From Phytohabitans suffuscus (GTDB lineage: Bacteria; Actinomycetota; Actinomycetes; Mycobacteriales; Micromonosporaceae), in the NCBI RefSeq assembly GCF_011764565.1, contig NZ_AP022871.1, positions 4,154,320 to 4,218,319 of the forward strand: a stretch of DNA of 64,000 nucleotides, read 5' to 3'. Made by a program: the position numbers and the translations under genes. The stretch's first letter is position 1, and each line of letters starts with the position of its first letter. Below, in pieces: positions 54,196 through 63,776 of the stretch. The notes under the pieces were generated by a model that did not search any database, was not told the DNA's origin, and was given only the letters and a program-made list of their open reading frames with translations.

Positions 54196-55400
54196 CCCGC
54201 CGGGCGATCGAAGCGCTGCGGGCGGGCGTGCCCAGCCGGGACGCCGTGGCGGCGCTGGGCAGCGGGCAGAGCGCGATCGAGGACCGGTTCCAGGCGCTGT
54301 GCGAGGGCGTTGCCGGTGGCGCCGCGAGCGGCCTGCTGCTCGGCGGCGGGTTCGGCGCCGGTAAGAGCCACCTGCTGGAGCACCTCGCCCGGATGGCCCT
54401 CGACGGCGGGTGGACGGTCAGCCGGGTGGTGATCAGCAAGGAGACGCCACTGTACGACCCGGCCAAGGTATTCCGGGCGGCGGCCGACTCCGCGCTCCGT
54501 GCCGGGCAGGCCCGACCGGCGGTCATCGAGGCGGCGATGGCGCTGGACCTCGACGGCCGGGCCTACGCCGAGCTGCTGCGCTGGGCCGCGTCGAGCGGTT
54601 CCGAGCTCAACGAGCGGTTTCCCGCGACGCTCGCGCTGTTCGCCCACCTGCGGGAGCGCGACGCGGCGTTCGCGGAGACGATCCTGCGGTTCTGGTCCGG
54701 CGATCCGATCGCCGTTCCCGAGCTGCGGCGGCGGCTGAAGGAGATCGGTGAGCAGCGACCCGTCCTGCCGCCGGTCGCCGCCGCGGAGCTGGCCCGGCAA
54801 CGGCTACGCTTCGCCGCCCGGCTGCTCACCGCCGCCGGCTCACCCGGCTGGCTGGTGCTCTTCGACGAGGTCGAGCTCATCGGGCGGTACTCGCTGCTGC
54901 AACGCGCCAGGTCGTACGCGGAGCTGGCCCGGTGGATGCGCGGCGAACACGGCAACGGGGTTCCGATCGCCTCCGTGTTCGCGATGACCGACGACTTCGA
55001 GGCGGAAGTCATCAGGAGCCGCAACGACCAGGACCTGGTACCCACGAAGCTGCGCGCGAAGGACACGCCAGAGGCGACCGCGCTCGCGGCGGCCGCCCAG
55101 GTGGGCATGCGGATCATCGACCGGGAGATGCATCTGCTCACCCCGCCCGACGACGTCGAGCTCAAGCAGGCGTACGACCGGCTACGCGAGCTGCATGGCC
55201 GGGCGTTCGGCTGGCAACCACCCGACGTGGCTGGGCTGGAGCGGCTCGGCGCCACCCGGATGCGCCAGTACGTCCGCGCCTGGATCAACGAATGGGACCT
55301 GCTCCGGCTCGACCCCGGATTTCGGCCGGAGACCGAGATGGTCGACGTACCCAGCGACTACCGCGAGGATCCAGACCTGGAGCGCACAGACCCCGAGTGA
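54180..55400 (+). CDS. BrxD-like ATPase, second copy type
   Basis: This is a 406-residue ATPase: LLGGGFGAGKSHLLEHLARM near residue 60 is Walker A and WLVLFDEVELIGRYSL near 225 is Walker B, followed by IASVFAMTDDFEAEV. It belongs to the BREX-type ATP-binding family (DUF2791), but is clearly diverged from the minus-strand BrxD-like gene. I start at the ATG at 54180 (GGAGGAGG upstream). The ATG at 54129 is in frame and would add 17 residues copied from the repeat. Confidence 0.85.
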   Translation: MSELAARRAIEALRAGVPSRDAVAALGSGQSAIEDRFQALCEGVAGGAASGLLLGGGFGAGKSHLLEHLARMALDGGWTVSRVVISKETPLYDPAKVFRAAADSALRAGQARPAVIEAAMALDLDGRAYAELLRWAASSGSELNERFPATLALFAHLRERDAAFAETILRFWSGDPIAVPELRRRLKEIGEQRPVLPPVAAAELARQRLRFAARLLTAAGSPGWLVLFDEVELIGRYSLLQRARSYAELARWMRGEHGNGVPIASVFAMTDDFEAEVIRSRNDQDLVPTKLRAKDTPEATALAAAAQVGMRIIDREMHLLTPPDDVELKQAYDRLRELHGRAFGWQPPDVAGLERLGATRMRQYVRAWINEWDLLRLDPGFRPETEMVDVPSDYREDPDLERTDPE

Positions 55401-55483
55401 GGTACTCGACAGGGTGATCAATCGATGTGACGCCGAGCCCCGTCCAGCGGTGATTGTGCCTCAAATGCTCCTGGTCGCCGGTA

Positions 55484-56485
55484 ACGGAGAGCGGGATTGC
55501 TCGACTCCGTCACGAGCTGGAGCGGCTGCGCGCGGAGGATATACGCCTGTCGCGCCTGCTGGATTTGCGTGGTCAAGGGACGGCTCCTTGTGCGCCGACC
55601 GGTTCCGGGCACGGACCGACGTGTACGCGGTGCGTTGGGAGAACGGCCGCACCGGGGTGAGCGGATGGATGCCCGCGGTGGCTGGCGGGTGGGAAAGGGG
55701 ATGGATCGGAAAGGGGCCGCCTATCTTCCGCTCACCGGGGACGTGGTCGCCGCCCATCTTGTGGGCGACGTGTTCGTGGGGCTGTATCCGCTGCTCGGCG
55801 ACAATACGTGCCATTTCCTGGCCGCGGATTTCGATGGCCCGGCGGCGATGCTCGACGCGCTCGCGTACAGCAAGGCGGCCCGCGCCAGCGGCGTGCCGGC
55901 GGCGCTGGAGATCTCGTCCTGCCCGAGGGCGGCTTCGGCAACCTCATCGCCGCGCCGCTGCAAGGCCGGCGCCGCCGGGACGGGCTGACGCTGTTTCTGG
56001 ACCTCGCGACGCGAGGGCCAGTGGGCATTTCTGTCGACCCTGGACCGGCTCACCCCGGGCGACGCGGCGCTGGTTGCCCGACGGGCGAAGCGGGCGGTCG
56101 TGGGCGGCGAGGTCGTGACGATGAGCAGGTCGGACGCGACCCGGTGCACCCTGCGCTGCCCGCGATAGTCCACGCGGAGCTCGGTGCTCATCTCAGCTCA
56201 CCCCGGCCGCACTGTCGACGTTCAAGCACGCGGCCTCCATGGCCAACCCGAAATTCTACGAACTGCAGCGACTACGCAAGTCCACCTGGGACACTTCACG
56301 GTTCGTCCGCGGCTACGACTTCACCGTCGACGATCGCCTGGTTCTGCCGCGTGGCCTGCGCCATTCGGTCGCCGGGATCGTCGAGCGAGCCGGATCGCGC
56401 CTGGCCGTGACAGACATGAGAAACCCTGGCCGCGAGATCGACGTCGCGTTCATGGCCGAACTCGACACCAGACAGGGTGTCGCGG
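55484..56485 (+). pseudogene. Decayed copy of the TOTE primase-helicase N-terminus
   Basis: Fragments in three frames match the gene at 39139: RLRHELERLRAEDIRLSRLL, ADRFRARTDVYAVRWENGRT, HLVGDVFVGLYPLL with FLAADFDGPAAMLDAL, and MANPKFYELQRLRKSTWDT with GIVERAGSRLAVTDM. At least four deletions are visible (about 85, 165, 10 and 16 bp). The helicase half is absent. It cannot encode a working protein. Confidence 0.88.
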
Positions 56486-56578
56486 TTCACGGAACAGATC
56501 CGGAGCTGACCCACGCTACACCTTCGTACAGCCTGCCGCTGCGTGTGGCGTTGACCTCGATCGCGGTGGCGCGATGGC

Positions 56579-58902
56579 TCAGCCGAGGGCGAATTTCTCC
56601 CAGGGACCGACGGCGGTCCGGTTGGCGACCAGCGGTTTGGCTCCGGCGCTTTCCGCGCAGACGTACCGGTTGTTGACGGCGGCTTTGAAGCTCGTGGTGC
56701 CGTCGCTGTTGCGGATTGCGGTGAACCTTTCCCAGGGGCCGACCGCGGTCCGGTTGGCGATCAGCGCCTTGGTGCCGGCGCTCTCCGCTGCGACGAACCG
56801 GTTGCTGGCGCGGGCGAAGAATGCCACCTGGCCGTTGCCGAGGTCGACCAGGTCGAACTGTTCCCACGGGCCGACGGCGGTCCGGTTGGCGATCAGCGGC
56901 TTGGCGCCGGCGTTCTCGGCGGTGACGAACTTGCCGTTTGTCGAGGCCTTCAGCGTGCGCGCGGCGTCGCTCACCTTGACCGGGTAGAACTTTTCCCACG
57001 TGCCGATCGCGGTCCGGGTGGCACCGAGGTACGGGGATGCCTGCGACATGATGCTGACGTAGCGGAGGGTGTGGACTGACCGGAGGCTGATGCTGCCGTC
57101 GGCGTTGCGAGTGAGCGTGAAGCGCTCCGTCGGCCCGATATTCGTGCTCGTCATGGTGAGCGGCCCGGTGCCAAGGCTGTCGGTTGAGATGTACTTGCCG
57201 GTCGACCGGGAGACCAGGGCCACCTGGCCTGTACCGGCGTCGCCGATGTCGAACTGCCCCGCTGGAGTCAGTCCGGCCTGGCTTGGCCCGAGCAGGCCGC
57301 TGGCCGTCGTGGCCACGTATCTGAGGTTGTACAGGGACAGCAGGCCGACGGTCGCAGACACCGGCAGGATGGTGGCTGGCTCGGTCACGGTCATGCTGAG
57401 GCCGTCCGTCGTGTTGACCGTGGTGTTGATCCGGTATTCGCCCGGCCGCGCGTAGCGGTGCGACGCGATTGGCGCAGCCTGGGTGACCGTCGTGCCGTCA
57501 CCGAAGTCGAACGTGTAGGAGACGATCGGATAGACGCCGGGCTCGGACGACGAGGCGTCGACGGTGACCGAGCTGGCGGCGAGGTCCACGGCAATGCTGG
57601 TCCGGGCCAAAACGCGGCGGATGATCTCGTCAGCGCCACGGTCGGCATAGGTCACCGGTCCGGCGCCGGTGTTCGGTACGCCGGGATCGTCGACGCGGGC
57701 GGTGCCGTCGCGAGAGGTCGCCGGGTATCCGGGAGCGGCCGAGTTCGCCGAGTCGATGACATCCCGCTCGCTTTGGCTCTCCCGGTCGTGCGCGGCCTGG
57801 CCGGACGCCTTGCGGAACGCGGCCAGACCCATCCGTACCCCGTTCCACGCATAAACCGTGGGCGAGTTCGGGTTGAGGTGGTGCACGTCGTTGTAGTCGA
57901 CCACCGTGTCACCGACCGCACCGCCGTAGATGCCGATCTCCACGCCGTCCGTCGGCCCGCCAGGGCAGTAGGGCTGGCTGAAGTAGCCGTTGAGGACGAG
58001 CCGGTTGTTTTGCACGGAGACGCCGGAGGACGCCCCTCGACGCGGATGCCGTCGCGGCAGCGGTCGAGGACCGTATTGTTGGTGATCGCGGTACCGGTGG
58101 CCCCCCGGTTCCGGATGCCGAAGCCGGGACCGCCGCCGATCGAGTTGTTGACGACGAGCGTGCCGGCTGCATCGGGCTCCAATGCGATCGCCGCCTCGCC
58201 GAACGCGCTCACGATGTTGTCGACGACTGTGTTACCAGGTGCGGTCACGCGGATCCCGGCGCTGTCGCTTCTCATGTAGCCGTCGACCGGCGTGGAGAAC
58301 AAGCCCGATCTGACCTCGACGCCGGTTGTGTTCGCGTCGAGGGTGATGCCGCCCACCGGGGCCCTGCGAACGAACGGGCCCATCCATGAGCGGGTCACCG
58401 AGGCGAGGCGGATGGCAGGTGCGGTGGCCCACGAGGCCATCTGGATGCTGCCGGCCTGGACCGTGATGCCCGACGACGCGCGGATGTCTATGGCGGGCAC
58501 GGCCTCGGTCCCGTCGATGCGCACGTTCAAAATCTTGATGTCGTGCTGGCCGTCGATGACAAACCCGGCGGTCGGGCCGACGATCATCGGAAGGGCGCCG
58601 GCCGATACGGACCGGAAGGTGATCGGCTGGTCCGGTGTGCCGGACTTGGCGACGGCGATCCGTTCCGGATAGTTGCCCGCGCCGATCACGACCGTCTGCC
58701 CGGCGCTGACGGCCGCGGCGGCCGCACCGATCGTGCAGAACGGCTGCGCCGTCGTACCTGGCCCGCTATCGGTGCAAGTGGCGGACGTCCTCTGGACGTA
58801 CAGGATCGTTTCGTCGGCGGCTCGGGCGGGGCCCGCGACACCTAGCACAGCGCCGCAGATCAGCACGACCCCAGTGATACCAACCCGAAAAGGTGCACGC
58901 AT
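56579..58902 (-). CDS. Secreted beta-helix, PKD and fascin-like protein, frame broken
   Basis: A signal peptide (residues 1-28, cut after GPARA) leads into a right-handed beta-helix region (about 30-370). A PKD domain follows (about 440-530; SYTFDFGDGTTVTQAAP), and then a fascin-like beta-trefoil region with about five repeats, the last three ending ANRTAVGPWE. The frame slips -1 at the four C's at 58033-58036, which splits the beta-helix; joined, the protein has about 774 residues. It is probably an exported glycan-acting or glycan-binding protein. A pectate-lyase-like activity is possible but no catalytic site is clear. Confidence 0.75.
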
Positions 58903-59209
58903 CGCCGTCCCCGTATGTGAAGCCCGTCGGAAAGTCCCCGGGATCAGATCACGCCGGTGGATTTGATGTCATCGTCCCAACGGCCCATCCGCCAGCACCA
59001 CGTGCCCCGCGCCGCGGCGCCCCAGGTCCGCGCCTACCGGATGTCGTAAGTCAAGCGGATACCGAGGCCGTGGAGTTGGTCTTTCCCAAGCTCCTCGCGG
59101 AACTCCGAGCCGTTCACGATGTCTGGCGCGATCGGTGGTGTTGTCGGACGGGCCTTTATGACAGGCTGCCAGGCGGACGCCAAATCGTGTAGTGCTGGGA
59201 GCGTATGGG
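58903..59209. promoter_or_regulatory. Divergent spacer
   Basis: About 307 bp lie between the secreted-protein gene (minus) and the ParA-like gene (plus). I see no gene. Promoters for both must lie here. Confidence 0.35.
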
Positions 59210-60121
59210 GTGACGGTCGTATCGGTTCTGAACTACAAGGGCGGAGTTGGTAAGACCACTGTGACGGCGAATCTTGGTGCCGATCTGGCATACCGGGGCC
59301 GTCGGGTGCTCTTGATCGATTTGGATCCGCAGGCGAGTCTGACGTTCTCGTTCTATACGGCTGATGAGTGGGATACCCAGCTGAGGCCGTCGAAGACGGT
59401 CTTGCACTGGTATGACTCGTTCAATTGGTCGTCGTCGACCAAGTCGCTTGGGGACCTCGTGACGACACCGCCGAGGGTCAATGCGCTGGTGCGCCAACGG
59501 GGCGGCCAGCTTGACCTGATCGCTTCGGACCTCGGTCTTGTCGACGTGGAACTCGATCTCGCCGCCGGACTGGGCGGCTCCCGGTACCAGACGTTCAACC
59601 CCGACTACCTCACGGTCCACCGGCTGCTCGCCGACGCTCTCGGCGAAGGGGAGTTCGCGGGCTACGACATGATCTTGATCGACTGCCCGCCCAACTTCAA
59701 CATGGTTACCAGGACCGCGGTCGTGGCGAGCCAACACATCCTGGTTCCGGCAAAGGCTGACTATCTTTCGACCCTGGGGATCACCTACCTGCGGCGTCGT
59801 CTGACCCAACTGGTCGAGCAGTACAACGGCGTCGCCGGGCCCGCGCCTGAGGCGTGCATCAACCCGGAGGTCCTCGGCGTGGTGTTCACCATGATCCAGT
59901 ACGCTGGGTCAAATCTGATGACGAAGATCGGAAACTACATTGATCGCGCTGGCGAGACCGAGGTGCCGGTGTTTCGTCAGAACGTGCGCGAGAGTAAGAG
60001 CGTCTTCGCCGATGCTGGGGAGTTGGGCATCCCGGCCGTGCTGGCGCCCCACGCGACGCAGAATGTCGAGCATGACCTGAAGCAGCTGACCAGCGAGTTC
60101 ATCGCTAGGACGAGGATCTGA
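59210..60121 (+). CDS. ParA/MinD-family ATPase
   Basis: This is a 303-residue deviant-Walker ATPase: VLNYKGGVGKTTVTANLGAD, LLIDLDPQASLTF, DMILIDCPPNFNMVTR and LVPAKADYLSTLGITYL. A RESKSVFADAGELGIP segment lies near the end. I start at the GTG at 59210 (GGGAG upstream), so the protein begins TVVSVLNYKG. There is no ParB or parS nearby; the small gene downstream takes the partner position. A plasmid/chromosome partition role or an ATPase role in a conflict system are both possible. Confidence 0.88.
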   Translation: MTVVSVLNYKGGVGKTTVTANLGADLAYRGRRVLLIDLDPQASLTFSFYTADEWDTQLRPSKTVLHWYDSFNWSSSTKSLGDLVTTPPRVNALVRQRGGQLDLIASDLGLVDVELDLAAGLGGSRYQTFNPDYLTVHRLLADALGEGEFAGYDMILIDCPPNFNMVTRTAVVASQHILVPAKADYLSTLGITYLRRRLTQLVEQYNGVAGPAPEACINPEVLGVVFTMIQYAGSNLMTKIGNYIDRAGETEVPVFRQNVRESKSVFADAGELGIPAVLAPHATQNVEHDLKQLTSEFIARTRI

Positions 60122-60131
60122 GGAGCACGCC

Positions 60132-60542
60132 TTGACCGAGCCCGTCGATCGTACGTACGACATGCTCCAGCGGATCGGGGAGTTTCTGAAGAAGCTGTCG
60201 CAGGAGCAGTACGACGCATTGGTCGCCGGCGAGGCCCGGCTGGAGGTCGTGCTGAAAGGCGCGCGTGTCAGCGGGGGCGGGGCCAAGAAGGCGGCGGCAT
60301 CGGTCGTTTTGCCGTTGCCAGCCGATCAGGTCGCCGCCGACCTGCGAAACCTCGACGACCGCCAGTCGGCGACCCGGTACCTCGAGGACCTCAAGCTCGG
60401 AAAACCGCAGTTGGTGCTCTTGGCGCAGGAGCTCAATGTCAAGATCACCAGTAGGCAGACGATGCCGCAGATTCGCGAACTGATCGTGGCGCAGAAGGTC
60501 GGTTCCAGGCTCACCACCGACGCGATTCTGGGCCGCCGCTGA
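60132..60542 (+). CDS. Small partner of the ParA-like ATPase
   Basis: This 136-residue protein is charged and helical (MLQRIGEFLKKLSQEQYDAL, then YLEDLKLGKPQLVLLAQELN and TMPQIRELIVAQK). The second half looks like a small helical DNA-binding or SAP-like unit. The start is a TTG at 60132 with GAGGAG at good spacing. It lies 10 bp after the ATPase gene. No family is recognised. Confidence 0.65.
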   Translation: MTEPVDRTYDMLQRIGEFLKKLSQEQYDALVAGEARLEVVLKGARVSGGGAKKAAASVVLPLPADQVAADLRNLDDRQSATRYLEDLKLGKPQLVLLAQELNVKITSRQTMPQIRELIVAQKVGSRLTTDAILGRR

Positions 60543-60563
60543 GGCAGAGGATGCCCGGACCGG

Positions 60564-62701
60564 TCAGCCTGGGGGAGCCAGCAACCGGGCTGCCTCGCGC
60601 AGGATGTCTTCCCACTGTTCGGGTGGGCTGTGCCGGCGCAGTCGGGCGCCGATGTCCTTGGCGAGCCAGGTGAGCCGGGTCGGATCGAGAGCGGGCACCG
60701 ATGCGGTGACCTCGTTGGCCGTGGAGGGCTGGACATCGACGGAACGTAGCGGCAACGGTTCGCCGGCACAGACGATGTCGAGGTAGCCGACTGTGCGGGT
60801 CAGCGCCACGTACAGCAGGCGGTGGCCGCGCTCGTCACCGGCCACTATGTCCTCTGGTTCGATCACCACGACCGCGTCGAACTCCAGCCCTTTCGATTCC
60901 TGCGGGCTGATCAGGTTGATCGCGTTGCCAAGTTCGCCACGGTCGGCGCTGCTCCAGCCGACTCCGTTGGCCGCCAGTGCGGCCTCCACTTCGGTACGCA
61001 ACGTGCTGGGACAGATGATGCCGACGAATCGGCCATCGTTCGCATGGGAGACGGCCTGGGCTACGGCACGCCCAGCGCGCTCGGTCGGATCGACGCGGAA
61101 GATCCCGGGCTCTGCCGGTCCGTCGCGGACCACCTCGGGCGGGACGGTGGCCGGGGATGCCAACGGCAGGAGATCGGCTGCGAACCGGTACACCTGGCTA
61201 GGCACCCGGTAGCCGTACCGAAGTGTCTTGATCTCCCGGGGAGCCTTGCCGGCAGGTGTGAGGTCACGTCGTCCCAACTGTCGCGGGCCCATTTGCCGGT
61301 TGACTGGGCCAGGTCGCCGAGGATAGTGAGCGAGCCGGACGGAGACCGGCGCGCGATCGAACGCAACTGCATCGGCGACAGATCCTGCACTTCGTCGACC
61401 ACGATGTGCGCGTATCGGATCTGCGGCTGCCCATTGATCAGGAAGTCGGCCTCGTCAAGCAGTGGCAGATCATCGCGGCTCCAGATCTCCTCGGTCAGCC
61501 GGTCCGCACCGCGCCGGCGCAGCTGCAGGATCTCCGACGGAGTGAACTCGTCGCCGGCCGCTACCAGCAGTCGTTCCCGCGAGCTGAAAAGATCGCGCAG
61601 CAACGCCGCTGCGGTCAACTGCGGCCACAGGCGGTCGACCAGATTTTCCAGGGCGGTCTGGCGGGTCCCGGCCGGATTGACGCCGCGTTTTTGCACCATC
61701 TGTGCCACCGCCTCACGCAGCCGGGCGCGGCGGTGCGCGTAGGGGGCGTCATCGGTCTTCAACGTATCGATGACATCTCGGATCTCGGTGCCTGGGACCG
61801 TGACGAAGCGACCGTCGACCTGGAGCCGTTCGGCCGACTCGGGCACACCGATACGAGCGTTCAGGGCACGGTCGAGCAGGCCGGCCATCCGTGCTTGGCC
61901 CTTGAGCCGGCCGACCTCCGGGGGTTCCAGCCTGCCGCGCTTGAGTGGTGGCGCCAGCTTGGTGATGTCCAGTTGGGCGACGTCGTCTTCGCCCAGGCTC
62001 GGCAGCACCGTACTGATGTACCGCGTGAACGTCGGGTGCGGGCCGACGATCAACACATCGGTGTTTCTGAGGCGATCTCGATGGTTGAAGAGCAACCACG
62101 CCACGCGGTGCAGGGCCACAGCCGTCTTGCCGGTCCCAGGGCCGCCCTCGATCACCAACATGTGCTCCAGCGGTGCGCGGATCAGGTCGAACTGTGCCGC
62201 CTGGATCGTCGCGACGATGTCGCGCATCGTGCCCGTACGACCGCGGGCGAGTTCCCGCAGCAGACCGGCGTCGGGCCCCGCCAGATCACCGGCGATCTGC
62301 GCGAAGACAATTTCGGTGAAGTCGTCGATGAGGTTGCCCGTGCACTGAAACGTCCGTTTGCGGATCAGTCCGTGCGGCTCGCGGTGGCTGGCCTGATAGA
62401 ACCGTTCGGCGGCGGGCGCGTGCCAGCTGACCACGATCACTTCGCCGTCGTCATCGCGAATCAGCTGCCTGCCCACGTAAAGCCGGTCCTCGTCGTCGTC
62501 CATGCGTCCGACCGCGACAGCGGTCTCGGCTGAGCCGAGCGCCTCGCTGTACCCCTTGGCGAACTGTCGCATATGCGCAGCCGCGGCAGGGTGGGCCGCC
62601 GCGGCCGCGGCGCCGGCGATGACGGCGTGGGACTTTTCGCGCGCCTTGTCAGCGCGATCAAAAAACTCCTGCTCTTTTGCGATCTCAGACTTCGAAGCCA
62701 C
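60564..62701 (-). CDS. HelD/UvrD-like superfamily 1 helicase, frame broken
   Basis: The joined product is about 712 residues. An N-terminal coiled coil (EIAKEQEFFDRADKAREKSH) is followed by Walker A VIEGGPGTGKTAVALHRVAW, the HelD form, then IVVDEVQDLSPMQLRSIARR (motif II) and, in the -1 frame, TLRYGYRVPSQVYRFAADLL, INLISPQESKGLEFDAVVVI and LLYVALTRTVGYLDIV. The frames meet at GCCGGC (61248-61253). HelD proteins act on RNA polymerase in Gram-positives; others are DNA helicases. Start taken at the GTG at 62701 (GAGGG upstream); a TTG at 62731 is also possible. It converges on the ParA operon. Confidence 0.82.
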
Positions 62702-62731
62702 GTCCGCCCTCGCATCAACCAGTCGAGCCAA

Positions 62732-63275
62732 TGCGCCCCACCGTACCGTCGAATCTCAACGGGGCGACGGCTCGCCCCAGCATCCAGTCAGGACATTGCT
62801 AGGCAACAGCCCGGTGCTGTCATATCGCCACAGCCAGCCTTCATTTCTCGTGGTGGTCTCGGGGTAGAACGAGAGCTGGCGTTTCGCCCGGGGCGGGGCG
62901 GGCCCGTTGCGGTGGTCAGCATGGCGGTGGCGTAAGGCGGCGGAGTGAGTGTCGCCGGACGGTGATCGACTCGGCCGCGTCCTTGCGTTGCGTCGGGTTG
63001 CCGGCGCTGTCGCTGGAGTGGATCTTGAAGTCGCTGGGGTTGACTACCGGCCGTCGGGAAGCTGCGGCTTTGCATGCGTGCTCCGATGTGGCAGCAATGG
63101 AGATCACCGCCGATCGGCGGCCGTCGGTGACAATCAGCGACGACCGGCGCAGAGCAAGATCATGCTGGGCTGTGCGATCGGTTTGTGCTCCGCCGGTCGG
63201 GGTTGGGGCGGTCGGTGGCCGTCGGCGCTCCCCGGCGCCCGTCGGTAACCACTGGCGGGTACCCTGGGTTGCCAC
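62732..63275. other. Non-coding spacer before the tRNA
   Basis: I find no gene with family support in these 544 bp. Confidence 0.45.
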
Positions 63276-63350
63276 GCCCTCGTAGCTCAGGGGATATAGC
63301 ATCGATTTCCTAATCCGTGTGTCGCAAGTTCGAATCTTGCCGGGCGCACC
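63276..63350 (+). tRNA. Degenerate tRNA-Arg (CCT anticodon)
   Basis: The cloverleaf can be drawn: acceptor GCCCTCG/CGGGCGC with one C-C mismatch and a G-T pair; D-stem GCTC/TAGC with C-T; loop TTCCTAA with anticodon CCT; T-arm GCAAG-TTCGAAT-CTTGC perfect; ACC at the 3' end. The anticodon stem TCGAT/TCCGT has only two proper pairs. It looks like a tRNA-Arg that has lost constraint, for example a leftover integration-site copy. Confidence 0.6.
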
Positions 63351-63487
63351 TCCTTGATCTCCCAATGGCCTCACGAGTGCGCGGCGGCCGGGCGGCTAAC
63401 ACTGTCCACGGCAGGTCGCTGACCTGGGTCTTTACGACTTGGCGCCAGCTATCGCGCCATGACCATTGCATGTCCTCTGCACCCCGG

Positions 63488-63776
63488 TCAGATGGACAGC
63501 GCGCGTATCCGGAGACGGTCGTCGGTGATGACGACGAACGCGCCCTTCAGCAGCTCGTCGGCCACGGTGTCGTGGTTGGCGAGAAGGATCGTGATGTGCG
63601 ACATGGGAGCCGGTCGTGGCAACGGGAAAGGGATCACGTTCGGTGCGCCTTTGGAGTACTTCCTCGTCCGACGCTCCAGTCATCCCGCACTGCACGATGC
63701 GGATGGCGTCGTAGCCTGCCGTGTTGAGCAAGTCGGAGACCCGCTGCGGCAGGCACTCGTCGATTAGGAACTTCAC
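63488..63776 (-). CDS. DUF5615 PIN-like toxin, frame broken
   Basis: The start MKFLIDECLPQRVSDLLN and GASDEEVLQR match DUF5615 proteins (PIN-like partners of DUF433). The last part HITILLANHDTVADELLKGA and VVITDDRLRIRAL is in another frame, entered at about 63605-63607 (one extra base or two missing). It overlaps the DUF433 gene by 4 bp. The middle acidic residues seem damaged, so it may be inactive. Confidence 0.7.

Noticed and set aside
46634..55400. A complete BREX system.
   Set aside because: The BrxD-like ATPases and Lhr-like helicase fit, but no PglX methyltransferase, PglZ phosphatase, BrxC or PglW is present.
62916..63374. A 152-codon minus-strand frame with GKIRTCDTRIRKSMLYPLSYEG.
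   Set aside because: This is the well-known false protein made by reading antisense through a tRNA gene. It covers the tRNA-Arg.
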